Origin: Ixodes scapularis
Taxonomy: Eukaryota > Arthropoda > Arachnida > Ixodida > Ixodidae
Reading direction: 5' to 3'
Assembly (NCBI RefSeq): GCF_016920785.2
Contig: NW_024609835.1
Location: forward strand, 29,089,297-29,153,296
DNA: 64,000 nucleotides
In this document: positions 1 through 10,599 of the stretch, one piece after another
How the letters are laid out: each line of letters begins with the position of its first letter
Numbering within the stretch: position 1 is the stretch's first letter
Translations under genes and position numbers: made by a program
Notes under the pieces: generated by a model
Told to the model about the DNA's origin: nothing
Database searches by the model: none
Seen by the model: the letters and a program-made list of their open reading frames with translations, nothing else

Positions 1-3000
1 CAAAAACACAACGAGTGCCTCGAAGATGTACATTTGGAGGCTGATTGATTGGCGCCATCCGATCGTACCGTGTACTACGGTCGGACTTTAAGTGAAATGA
101 GCATATGTGCACCTCACAAAATACGAAACTTTTTTCTTCTTCTTATTGAGCGTTTAGTTTAAAGGCGCACACGCCAAGAGTGCATTGAATCTGTCGAAGC
201 GCTATTGTTCTCACCTCGTTGAAGGCAGCTGCTCCCTTTCCTGCCAATGTTCCACACGCTTGTATAAAGAAAAGTGGAAAGTTGAAAAGTAACAACCCCG
301 TAAAAACTACACAAAGCATTTTCCGCTAACGCGCATCAATGACCTAAATGAAATTTTAAATAAAAGAGTGCATAGCTCTCTCTTTTGCGACACTGCCAAC
401 GACATTTTTTTTTGTTTGTAGAGACAGGTTTTAGACACGGGCTCTTTCAATGCATACATATGTTGAGTTTTATTTTTTTATTACAAGAAAACGGACTTAT
501 TGCACTCTCTTGGAAATTTTAAGTGCACGTGATATATTGGAATTCAATCGCCACGCTAGTCATTGATCTTGTTCAATGATTTTAGGCCAGTGATAAAAAC
601 GAGAGCTATTCCGTCGTGTGCCTTATGTCGTCTCATTGGCGAGAAGGCGGCAACCTTAATGCGATGAGGCGTGAAATTTGACTAAAGTTGCTGACGGCTA
701 ACAAACGCAGGGCGAAGCCATTATGATTTCAGCCCTACACAGTTAAACCTATACTCTTTTTCCCCCCGAAAAAAAACAAAAAACAAGTTTTGCCCATTGT
801 TTATACACGGCGGGAAGTAATTCTTACGGTATTTGGTCGTCGGAAGAAAAAAGCTATGTTTTCGGCGTTTGGAACGTATACGTCTTGATCAGACAACATA
901 TCTCTAGTCTAAATTTCCCCTGCACATATCTTAATTATCAGCATGAATGGGGATATTAGTAATGCTCCGCTAGGAGCCGTACTTTGTTTTACCACTGTTC
1001 CTGAGGTGAGTACGGGTATAGAAGAAAACAACTGGAAGCTGTTCCAAACCGGGCCACTCGCTTCATCCTTTTTGTAATTCTCCGTTTACTAGCAGCATCG
1101 CCGCAATGAACGATGAACAAAACGTCCCTCTTTTGAAGCACCGAAGAAACATATCATGTATCGGCGTGCACCTACGCAGAATGTATTACTACTTTTCTTA
1201 AAACTACATGCGTGCTGTCAATGGGCTGCCCGTTTTTCCCCTCGTACATATCACCTACTCAAAATTCAACTAGTTACGTCTAGGAATAATTATTCCGAGT
1301 CTTCTCCATTACGATTGGCTATCTCTGAGTGAATTAATCTACCCTAGCACTATGTTTGCATCACCGACAGTTCATACTTTCCGATCTGCCCTTGCCACTT
1401 TGCACGCAATTTAACATCGTGTTTTCACATGTTAAAAAAGAAATCGACTGTAATTTTTTATTGTCTCATTTATAATTGAATATACATAAAGAAGCTTAAA
1501 ATCCTTTAAGTAATTCGTATCTAGTATCCGAACAAATATACTTTAGACGACTAACGTACAAGCAGTTCTAAGTTACTTTCAACATGCGCCTTTTTTCGGG
1601 AGAGGCAAATGTTAAAAAAATTAAGTAATCATATGTTTTCCGGGTGGCGACCTGCTATTTGTGCATATCATCTGTTCCTGAACACCCGATTCCCCGTGCT
1701 GAAATGGGAAAACCGTAGAGGGAGATGTCGCCCTTTGCGGTCAGTGGAATCGAGGCTCCTGGCAGGGCAAGACATCAAAAAAACATTTTGTGGCCATTCA
1801 TTTGCGGCAAAGCGCAGGAGAAAAACCCAGCCCTCTCGGCCCAGATTTCGAAGCAGTGGAGCACGCTGATTTTCGTTGTCTACAAGCCAGGATGGGAGGG
1901 ATGCGGGATGCCCGTTACAGTGAGCAAAAACAACTTCAGTGAGTGATAATGTTCGACAACGATCTGAAATTTTTTTGTTTTCTTTTTGCGCAAAAGTTTG
2001 GGAGGAAACGGGAAAAAAAATTGCACATTTTTCTGCCTCACCGATGAGGGTGTCTTTTGTTTTGTGATGCTTTTCTAATGCATAAGATATTGTAACCTGA
2101 GATTATCTTAAAGTAACCATCAAACGGATTTTTCTACTTTCACAAAATACTGCATAGAATCACTCGCTACAGTTAATGACTAAATAAACTGGCCTTAGTT
2201 CTTCTTTCGAGGCCATGGCAGTCGTAAAAAAAAAATTCGATAAATATGACCATCGTTTATCCCCTCAACTACAAACCTGAACAAGCGGCCGCAAGGCCTG
2301 GTGCCTATCCTATGCCGCCAACGTTAATCACACCCAAGCACTGAGGTTGGCAACGTAGAAAACATGCGCTGAGCTCCAGGCTTTCTTAGAGTTCGGCTAT
2401 TCTCAGCACCGCACTGGTTGAACACGAGCCACTACCCGAGTGTCCGCCGAGGCATGGATTGTTACGAGCCGAAGTCGAGTGCTCCCGCAGTTCTCGTGTC
2501 CAATCCATGAGCCGCGCACGACTGTCGTCAGGTGGGCGGTTTTGATCCCACAATTGCGTCATCAAGCTTTGGGAAAGCAAGACTGAAAGGGCGAGTCCCC
2601 TTTTATCCTCGTGATTTCACCGCGGCAAAGAAGATACTGAATCAGTGGCGGTCTGGGCGAGTAGACTTGGCCCAGACTAGGACCAGTACGCCTCTGCGAA
2701 GTCATGAACATTCCAACCTGATGTGGCTTCATTATCCCTTCAAAATTACCGACTTTCTTATTTTATTTTTTAGTAGTCTAATCAGATACTTTTTAGTCTA
2801 CAGTATTTAATAGTCTATCCATTGAATATTTCTCCTGGCACTCAGTAATTAAATAGGAATATTTTTTTTAATGTACTAGCATTTTTAAAGCGATCAAACC
2901 TAGAAGTCACGTCCGTCTGTTGCGGTTCGAACACTAAATCGGCGGGTAAACCTCAGTTGCTATATAATTTTAAACCAATTCAAATTTTCCGCTGATTATA

Positions 3001-3214
3001 AGAAGAAATGCTGAATCGAATTATGATTATGCTTCAATATAATTTAGAAACTATTGGCAAAACAACGGCGCCGCTCTGAGGAAGACAGAAAGCGCCTCTC
3101 TAGACGACATATTTGTACGAAGACGTGCAAAGGATACTCAAAAGCTATCGCATTCCGTCTGTTGCAGCTGCAATAGGAAACGTGTACTTTTTATTTTTTG
3201 TAGGAGCCTGGATG
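1..3214. other. No recognisable gene (left flank)
   Basis: This AT-rich stretch holds only short chance ORFs with no family resemblance. Arylsulfatase exons 3-9 of the paralogs B and C that start further right were looked for on the minus strand by motif and not found, so they lie beyond the left edge or are lost. Confidence 0.5.
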
Positions 3215-3226
3215 GAGAAATACATG

Positions 3227-3407
3227 AAAAAACAGTGAGTGCGCAGGCGAGCTGGTGGATGTTGATCATGATGTAGAAAACCCAAGACTGTGGTAAAAAC
3301 AGGGAAACGGCGTCGAAGAAGAAAGACAGGGAAAAAGAATGTCCCCTGTCTTTCTTCATCGACACCGTTTCTCTGCTTTTACCACAGTCTCGAGTTTTCT
3401 GCATCAT
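3227..3407. repeat. Foldback insertion with 12-bp target-site duplication
   Basis: Two inverted arms (about 3266-3335 and 3340-3409) are nearly complementary and would form a long hairpin. The insertion is flanked by the 12-bp direct repeat GAGAAATACATG at 3215-3226 and 3408-3419, with a short A-run at its left end. It begins with a GCAGGCGAGCTGGTG head also seen near 29145 and, degenerate, near 8535. Duplication length and the A-run suggest retroposition; the hairpin form resembles Penelope-related foldbacks. It sits at the end of the paralog C first exon. Confidence 0.65.
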
Positions 3408-3417
3408 GAGAAATACA

Positions 3418-3511
3418 TGTCGTAGTCATTGATCAGCATCATCATTATGTGGGGACGCTTTGCGTGGCACTGTAGTACGGAGGCCAGAAACAGAAAGACG
3501 TGCAATTTCAT
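3418..3511 (-). pseudogene. Arylsulfatase paralog C, first exon remnant
   Basis: From the ATG at 3511 the minus strand encodes a hydrophobic signal peptide (MKLHVFLFLASVLQCHA) followed by KRPHIMMMLINDY. This aligns with exon 1 of the intact arylsulfatase at 60.4 kb (QCHA-KQPHIVMILVDDL). The first metal-binding Asp is Asn here (DD to ND). The GTAAG donor that ends the other two exon 1 copies is GACAT at the aligned position. A 181-bp foldback is inserted about 95 bp into the exon. Upstream sequence is also related to the other two copies. It is either a dead exon or the start of a diverged gene continuing left; its exons 2-9 are not visible. Confidence 0.65.
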
Positions 3512-3604
3512 TCTGAAAGACAACAAAATGAACGAAATTAACCAGGGCTTGAAGGCAATTTTTTTCGTACTCGACAACTTATATTAATCTGCGGTTAGAC
3601 GAGC

Positions 3605-3616
3605 TTTTATTATATT
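3605..3616 (-). promoter_or_regulatory. TATA-like element of paralog C
   Basis: AATATAATAAAA on the minus strand lies about 95 bp upstream of the 3511 ATG, close to the spacing of TATA boxes in copies A and B. Further upstream (near 3700) a TTACATCCG block resembles the upstream region of copy A near 60672. Confidence 0.4.
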
Positions 3617-4702
3617 GAAAAAGTAGGTACCTTTTTTTATTTTTCAGCTTACCACCAGGAATTTTGAATCATGACGTAAGCAAGTTGATCGTTCGACGGT
3701 ATTACATCCGTCGGAAATTCGGAGCAATGATGGAGGGGGAAGGTTAATTTTACAACACATGTCGCTTTACCTTTAATACTTCTGTGTATAATGTTTACAC
3801 ATGTCCCCCCTTGTGAAACGCTAACGCTGGCCCCGTAACGAAGCCAAAAAAAAAAGGCAGCAAAAATAAAGGAAGCAAAAGAGAAAGCTTGAACAGAAAA
3901 GTGAAGAGGTCAGCGTGAGCGTATCTCAAGGGGCCGTGTGTAGCGTTTCCCATGGGTCACGCTAGCGCTTACCCTCGGGATTAAAAAAAGGATCTTTCTT
4001 TAGTATTTCCTTTAGCCTTAGGAGATCGTTTAGAGGAAACTTGCTTCTCCGGGACCAACTCCCACTTAAAAGGTTTATTGAAAATACATTAAAAGGCTCA
4101 CGAACTGAGTGGCACGTGCGCGACTAACCAGCGCACGCACTTTAATGTTGCACTAGGACAAGCCTCCATGTCAGACGAAAATCTCCCTCAATGCTTTCCC
4201 GGAAGAAAAATTCTGCGGTTTCCAGCCTTTTTATATGCCGGATCTTTGTTTTAGGGACTTTTTCCTATTCTCGAGGCTCAAAGGCTAATTGAAGATACGC
4301 CATTTTGTACTTTGATTTTGGTACGAGCTAATTCGCATTTCAGCAAAATCATTCGAGCATCACTACGAATAATTGAAACAACGCTTCCGTCAATGTGTAC
4401 CTGTTCAAGGACTTTAAAATTGCTAATCTTGATGTACGAATATGAAACAAAACTAATTGCTAAAAAATTAGTGTCATTAATTTCTTTCACACCTGTATGC
4501 TCATGGCCTTTTTATACTTGTGAGCGTGACACCTTCGATTAGAAACTTTCTTTAAAGTGGTACACCGAAAAATCAACAAAAAAGGAACTGATATAATTGC
4601 CGTGCACATACAAAAAAAATCGTATCGTATGTACCCCATAAATGTACGCCGCAGGTTTTAATGCCGCACGCCTATACACACAAACGGGAGCTAATGCTGG
4701 CA

Positions 4703-4862
4703 CCACCGCGAAATTGATAAAACCCGTCAACAGGGCATTTCTGGACGCCGCGCTGAGCGGTAGCACGTAATATTTATTTAGCATTACGTCATCTCCGGAA
4801 AGGATGTCACTATTTGGTGTCGGTACTTGGATGGAACCGCGAAAAATGACGTCTCCCCAGCC
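4703..4862 (-). pseudogene. Arylsulfatase paralog B, degenerate exon 2
   Basis: This is a homolog of the intact exon 2 at 49583-49742, with 53 aligned codons and no gap: GWGDVIFRGS, then VPTPNSDIL, then YYVLPLSAASRNALLTG. The acceptor is TTTTGAG. The sulfatase signature CTPSR is replaced by SAASR, so the cysteine converted to formylglycine and the motif proline are both lost. The aligned donor base pair is not GT; the nearest GT is shifted by one base and would break the frame. The reading frame is otherwise open, so the decay is recent or there is a non-catalytic role. It most likely belongs with the first exon at 10318-10407. Confidence 0.75.
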
Positions 4863-5119
4863 CTCAAAATAAATGCAATCTCAAATCAAGCCATCCCACG
4901 ACTCATAAAACCGGCATAGACTATTGTACATATTAAAATACTCCTGAATATATCACAGAGTACCGCTAACCATTTCGAGCACCAGTGGAACCGTTATGAA
5001 TGGTTCTAATTTTATCAAATTACGTTTGAGAAAGCATGCTAAAGATAAACAAAACTATATACCGGAAGATTATGGCTTGTTCGCTAATAGTTTGCTGTAG
5101 GTCTACTTGTGGTGTGTGC

Positions 5120-5796
5120 ACCTCACTCTCCAAACTGGATCAACACGCGTATCGGGCTGCTAAAGGACAAGGTTGGATGGAGAAGGTTGGCATTGAGGGC
5201 ACCCTGGCCAACTGGCTGATGAACTTCGTCTGTGGCAGGACCCAACGAGTGGCCTTCCATGGCCACCTCTCGCCGCCCTGCACTGTGCTTGCCGGCGTTC
5301 CACAGGGCAGCGTATTGGGACCAACCCTGTTCTCCATTTATGTGAATGACATCACTGATGGGATGCAATCCAAAGCCATATTATATGCCGATGACCTCAC
5401 GCTCATACAGCCCCTGAACTCACCTGACGCATTTACCTCCCTACAAAGTGACCTCGACGCCTGTCTCCACTGGTCTACGCTCCACAAGCTGCCGATAAAC
5501 CCCCAAAAAAGCCAAAGCATGACGATCAGCGTGTCCTTATATAACAGATCACTTACCTGCAGTCTTACACTTGGTGACATCCCCCTACCCAACGTCAGAA
5601 ACAGCAAAATTCTCGGAGTTACATTCGATCAGCACCTAAATTTCAGTAGACACGTGCACGAGACCACCTCCCGTGCAAGGCGCACATTGGGATTCATTAC
5701 TCACATCACCCGCGGCATGCCGGCGGCATCACTTAGGGATCTATACACGGCTCTGGTGCTTCCTCAACTCGAGTTTTGTTCAGCTATATGTGATGT
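5120..5796 (+). mobile_element. LINE, reverse transcriptase part (5' piece)
   Basis: A 5'-truncated non-LTR retrotransposon. The frame shows the TGRTQRV-like segment CGRTQRVAF, the RT block GVPQGSVLGPTLF, the catalytic YADDLTLI (about 5382-5405) and the thumb block NSKILGVTFDQHLNF. It breaks at GATGT (5792-5796), where a gypsy fragment is inserted, and resumes in the same frame at 7451. Sequence left of about 5120 is open by chance and not LINE-like. The clade is uncertain (Jockey/I/CR1-like). Confidence 0.85.
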
Positions 5797-5847
5797 GTGA
5801 AGTTGAGGGGGTCAACTGCCATCCCACTACATAATTGGTGACCCGGA

Positions 5848-6612
5848 CGTGATGATGTGGTGCGTGATGTTGTGCTTTATGGGGCGAGTTGTGGTCACTG
5901 GAGACGTCAGGGAAGAAAACTCACGCAGCAAATCCTCGAAGTCTGACTTGACTTGCGGTCGAAGTAGTGTTGAAGTCACCGCCCCCGTGGCCTCCGCGAT
6001 GCCGTACATGGACAGGAGCGTTGTGGCACCTCGTAGCAGGGTGTTGCGCATGTCAACGAGGAGACCGAAGTGGCGGAGGAAATCAGCTCCGAGGATGGCG
6101 TGACTGACGTCGGCAACCAAGAAAACCCAGCGAAAAGTTCGGCGTAGACCGATGTCCATCGTCTGAGAGCGCTGGCCGTACGTTGCAATTTTCGTAGCAT
6201 TCACTGCTTGCAAGTTGTAGCTTGGTCGCCTCAGACGATCGACACGGGAAGCTGGGATTGCACTAACCTCTGCACCTGTGTCCACCAGAAAGCGGGTCTT
6301 GGACACTTTGTCCACAGCATAAAACAGGCGTGGTTGAGAAGGCACTCCTGATATGTGAGACAATTTTCCAGGTTGAATTTGCGCTTGGGATGGCAGCAAA
6401 TGTTCACTCTTCAAATTAATTTTGTTATTATGAGAACTGTTCATTGAAGGCTCCCCCCGCTGCTCATTTTGGCTAGTTGGGCAGGTGGAAGATGGAGAAA
6501 AGCGGCGCGCCGGGAGGCCAGGGGCACCGGCCGCTTTCAGTGCGTGGCCTGTTGAGCGCAGGGCAGGACGCACTTGGTGGCGTTGTCGCCAAAGCGGTGG
6601 TGGTACCAGCAA
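5848..6612 (-). pseudogene. Gypsy aspartic protease with truncated pol start
   Basis: The minus-strand frame contains FLVDTGAEVSAIPA (catalytic Asp, about 6260-6300) and ILGADFL (about 6095), both hallmarks of retropepsin. It then has the linker to RT (IKHNITHHIITSG) and is cut off at the inverted LTR-end/primer-site block. It overlaps the gag frame. There are no internal stops in the protease core, so insertion and rearrangement may be fairly young. Confidence 0.85.
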
Positions 6613-7370
6613 ACTCCAGTACTCTCAGGCGCACGCGACGACCCACGAGGGCGAGAAAAGGAGCGAGGGCGTCTCGGCCGTGGTTTTTCCAGGGCTGCAA
6701 GTGACTGCACGATGCGCTGGACCTCGTCGCCCAGGGCTCTGAATTCCGTGAAGGAAACCAGGTTCTTTACTTCGTTTGAGGCTGGAAGCCTTTGAACCGA
6801 GCTGTCGATGGCAGAGATGCTGGGTGACGCAACTTCCACTACCCTATCCGCCAGGGCAGCGAGATCGTCAAGCGTCATGTCTCCGGCACCCGCCAACACC
6901 ATGCACACATTAGCTGGTAGGCGCTGCAAAAACAACTGCCAAAGGAGCGAGTCGTCGCCCGTCGAAGCTTTCTCCCCGAGCAGCTGGCGCATCCCGCGGA
7001 GTAACTGGGACGGTTTTCGGTCCCCCAGGTCCTCCGCAGTCAGGAGCTGTTGCAGGCGCTTCTGCTCGGAGAGGGTGGTGCGGCGGACGAGCTCGAGTTT
7101 CAGCCGGTCGAATGGCTGGTCGGCCGGGGGAGAGAGTATGATGTCGCGCACCTCCGCCGCTTCCGTTGGGTTGAGGGCGGCGATTACGTGGTGGAATTTC
7201 GTTTGTTGGGAGGTTATACGTCTCGTCGCAAATTGGGCTTCAACTTGCGCGAACCAGAGGGCTGGGTCCGCCGGCCAGAAGCACGGAAGTTTGAGAGCGA
7301 CGGTGGAGACGGTAGGGGAAAGCGGTGCCTGGGCGGCCGTGTCAGCCGCGGAACCGTTGGTGGAAGTCAT
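6537..7370 (-). pseudogene. Gypsy gag (capsid, nucleocapsid)
   Basis: A 277-codon open frame. The N-terminus (LKLPCFWPADPALWFAQVEA) is typical of arthropod gypsy capsid proteins and is followed by a helical capsid region. A basic Arg/Pro-rich stretch near residues 230-250 precedes the variant zinc-knuckle-like segment CWYHHRFGDNATKCVLPC. It structures the retrotransposon particle and binds RNA. The frame then stops; protease continues in another frame, as is usual for gag-pol. The parent insertion lacks RT, so the copy is non-autonomous. Confidence 0.85.
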
Positions 7371-7450
7371 GTTTGCTCACCGGTGGTTGCTTGGGGTCGT
7401 GTGACCGAGGTGTGCTGTCCGGAACTCCGGGTCACCAATTATGTAGTGGA

Positions 7451-8128
7451 GATGTCCGCAACTAGACGTGCGATGTCCACAAAGGTATCCAGCGGAGAGC
7501 AGCCCTCACGCTCTACAGACGTGTGTTCCCATCATCGTGCCCCACGGCCTCGAGGGACCTCCCCACCGCAAGACTCCTACAGCACGCCAAGTGGCAGAGC
7601 CTACAACACCGTAGGGATGTGGCAACAATCAGGTTGCTCTGCCTCTTTATGGGCACTGGTCCGCCTGAGGTCCCCTTTCCACTGCGCCTCAACAAACGCA
7701 CCGGCAGGCTGCAGCCCCCTCTATCGCGGACCCTGCGCCACAGCAAGTCGTGGCTCATACGTGCTGCAACTCTCTGGAGGTCACTCCCCTCAAAGATGAC
7801 AGAAACTTTCCCCGACCACCGTGATGACATTCGGGAGCTGTGCAGAGCAATCGCGTCCCCCATATAGTGCGTGTGTGTACATATATGTCCTCTTTAGGTA
7901 CTGTACAGTATGTGTGCCTGGACCTTTTGTCTGTTCCTGACCGATACTTATCTTCGTTGCCCCCCCCCCCCCCCCCCTTTTTTTTTTTTAGTCTCAATTT
8001 ATAGCACCGCTTGGTCGGTGTCAGGGGCACAAAACGTGTATGGGCGCACTGCCTTTCCCTGAATACCTGCGCAGCGGGCGGCACTCTACAATAAAAGTGC
8101 AATACAAATACAAATACAAATACAAAAT
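7451..8128 (+). mobile_element. LINE, C-terminal and 3' end
   Basis: This continues the LINE in the frame left at 5796 (GAT|GTC). One stop (TAG, 7462-7464) lies soon after the junction. The frame then stays open to the natural end ELCRAIASPI at about 7866. A GC-rich 3' UTR with a C-run and a T-run follows. The element ends in a short tandem tail of CAAATA units (about 8099-8128), the usual LINE 3' terminus. Confidence 0.8.
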
Positions 8129-8224
8129 TGTACAACATGGCGGAAGCCGAGTGGGGGTCACTTTTGCCTGGTGAACGGGAGACCACTTTATCGCTCCAAG
8201 CCCCGATAACCTCGTTGGTTTCTC

Positions 8225-8706
8225 CATGCTCAGTGTGACAACGCAGACATTATTTCAGGTGTAAAGTTCTTCGGGTGAGCAAATACTGCTTCAAATTGAA
8301 TATCGCAGCGTCATTCCTAACTTTAACGCTGAAAAAAAAAAAAAAAGCTGGTATGTCGTGGGTCTAGCCTAGCACTGTGAAGGCAACGAATGACGCAGCT
8401 TCATTTCATTCGAAGCAGCATTCGCACCCCCCTAAGATTTTTAACCTTGTCATTCGACGAGCTCTTTTTGTAGATTGCAGCGACAGGTTCTCCATCTACT
8501 TTGCAGGAAAGTAAACGCTCCAGATAACTGGTGAAGGCGAGCGGGTTGAACACGAATACATAAAATTGAAAAATTAAAACACAGAGAACAAGCACAGGAC
8601 AACCACTTTCTTTCATTTAGAAAAAAAAAAAAAAAAACCGTCGTTGCTAAATGAAAGAAAGTGGTTGTCCTGTGCTTGTTTTCTGTGTTTTATTCTTTCA
8701 ATTTTA
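8225..8706. repeat. Dispersed repeat plus foldback hairpin
   Basis: 8225-8535 is related to 57070-57215: both have a TGTGACAACGCAGAC-like start and the block CATTCGACGAGCTC. Next come inverted arms at 8561-8620 and 8646-8706 around an A-run, preceded by a GGCGAGC-GGTTGAAC head similar to the foldbacks at 3.2 kb and 29.1 kb. No coding capacity. Confidence 0.6.
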
Positions 8707-10317
8707 TGCTCCCGATAAGATTCAATAATTTTTCAGTGTGTGCGTAGTGGTACAGACACGACAAGGAAACGAAGCTGATAACGATACTATCCGGTTTCAA
8801 ACTAAACTGTGTTTTGTTTTATTTTATCGATTGCCCGTTCCGTCGGATAAGCAGATTGAAGGAGGCACAACAACTTAAGAAATATGGAACAGCGCGCAAA
8901 AAAAGACGAGGTCAACGAGAGTAGAGCACAAGACAAGCGCTGACTATCAACAGAATATCTATCAACGCAATAACTTGTGTTTCCAGTAAACACCGTTACA
9001 GGACACACTAGGAAACTTTTGTGAATTTAAATATAAGCGAATATCATCAGACCCCTATTGGATAGGCTTCTTTCATTTCAGAAAAAAAGTTTACACTCGC
9101 AATCGCAATCTCACTTTTTATTTATAATAGTCTAATCCCTCAGAATGATATTATTCTGAGTCTCCACACGAAGAGCATCATTCTAAAGATCAGGTCATTT
9201 CAAACTGTTCATTCGATTAATCAGTAAATACATGATCTCTTTTTTATTTTTTGGGGGGATACACATGGTGAATTGTTTTATCATTTGTGTTTCCAGGAAG
9301 CCGAGCGTGAATTAAAATTTTTATTTCGCCAATACCACGTATTAATTATTAAAACACCTGTGTCGCTTCCTTCCACACGCCCCGGTATTTTTATTATACG
9401 GAAAAGTGACACTTGTTTCCGTTAAGAACGCAGCTGGTAGAGGGGAATTCGAGTTCTGAGAACGTAGATGTGGCAGAGAATATACGTAACCTAGAAAGGG
9501 AGCTCGGGATATGACAAGTATAAAATTATGTCTAGAGCTAAAAAATAAAAACAGTCTGCGCTGTGGATCTTAGCATGACGTTTTACCATGCACAGCGCCA
9601 AATCGCATCCTCTTTTTTTTCTTTTAAGGTTTAAACATATTTCTATACACGTCACTCACCAAGCTCCTACCGAAAATTGTAGCTATTGGCTCTTCTATTA
9701 GTCTGCGGAAAAGTAGAACCTCTAGATTTCTTAGAAAAAACACTTGAATTCCATCCGTTTTCTAACTGCGTATGTATCCGAGGCCTTCGTTACAGTATAT
9801 GTCCTGCTCCTGCCTCCATTCAATTCTTCCAGCTAATTTCACCGGCCGCTTAGAACTGTTTTAAACACCAACATGAAAATTATGCTATTAAAAAGTTTAG
9901 ATCTCTACAGAAGTGTCCGGAAACTTGCACGTGACGAAGACAGCCGCACGAAATTGGGCAAAGCGTTTTTCTTTGTAAATATATAGGTTACGTTTTAGAT
10001 GGAGCAGTCGATCTAATTACCTTCAGGAAGTGTCACTAGTTTTCCCGCTGTGTCTTTTGGGCGCAACATTAGGTATGGTTACTCATTCCGTCATGAGTGT
10101 GAATGTCGGAGAGTTCGTAAAATTTAATATTGCTTTGCAAAAAAAAAACAAAAAAAAAAACAACGGAAATCGTTGTGTGACACAAAATTAAGGAATGATA
10201 CATAAGCTTTTTTATATCAAGGCAGAGTAAATCAAACAGTTGTTGGTGGCTTCTTGTAGCAGAAAGGTAGAAGAAAAATAGTTCGTGCCAACAAACTCTT
10301 AAAAAAAGGGGTCTTAC
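8707..10317. other. Non-coding stretch in the presumed intron 1 of paralog B
   Basis: AT-rich, with only short frames. 8880-9005 (GACGAGG, ACAAGCGCTGAC) faintly recalls Penelope-element flanks, but nothing firm can be assigned. Confidence 0.4.
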
Positions 10318-10407
10318 CAAATCATCAACTAGGAGTGTAAATATTATAAGGTGCTTCGCGTAGCATAGTGAGACGTTTGTCTGAAGCAGCACGACGCTCA
10401 ATATCAT
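10318..10407 (-). pseudogene. Arylsulfatase paralog B, exon 1
   Basis: It has the same 30-codon length and phase-0 end as exon 1 of the intact gene: signal peptide MILSVVLLQTNVSLCYA, then KHLIIFTLLVDDL, then a good donor (GTAAGA at 10317). The two aspartates are kept, but the PHIV strand before them has changed to HLIIFT. A TATA-like box and upstream block are shared with copy A. With the defective exon 2 at 4703-4862 this copy cannot make an active sulfatase. It could still be transcribed. Confidence 0.75.
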
Positions 10408-10516
10408 TCTGCGAAAAAGAGACCACAGCTAAGAGAAAAGTAGATTCGAACATGGCGAGCTCTTTGAAACCACCATACCGCACAATAAAAAATGGAAAAG
10501 TTGTTCTACTGGATAG

Positions 10517-10529
10517 CTTATATAATAAC
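10517..10529 (-). promoter_or_regulatory. TATA box of paralog B
   Basis: TTATTATATAAGC on the minus strand lies about 115 bp upstream of the ATG. Sequence on both sides (TCTGCGAAAAAGAG-type leader and the GCGATAAT-AGAAGGA block upstream) matches the region upstream of copy A. Confidence 0.5.
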
Positions 10530-10599
10530 GAATTACAGATCATAAATCTGTAAGCCAGGCCGCATGACGGCACTACATCGCGCGATAATCAGAAGGACG

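Larger units (their letters stand above)
5797..7450 (-). mobile_element. Rearranged Ty3/gypsy fragment inserted in the LINE
   Basis: A 1,654-bp insertion flanked by the 5-bp duplication GATGT (5792-5796, 7451-7455). It carries gag and protease on the minus strand but no downstream RT, RNase H or integrase. Both ends carry the same 24-bp LTR-end plus primer-binding-site sequence in perfect inverted orientation (5824-5847 and 7426-7449, core TAATTGGTGACCCGG). An intact gypsy element has the primer-binding site once, so this copy is a palindromic rearrangement, consistent with autointegration or template switching. Confidence 0.8.

Noticed and set aside
3138..3407. 89-codon minus-strand frame
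   Set aside because: It lies across the foldback insertion; its coding look comes from the palindrome and it has no homology.
7050..7799. 249-codon plus-strand frame and other plus-strand frames over 5.8-7.4 kb
   Set aside because: These are antisense shadows of gypsy gag and protease, whose minus-strand motifs are unmistakable.
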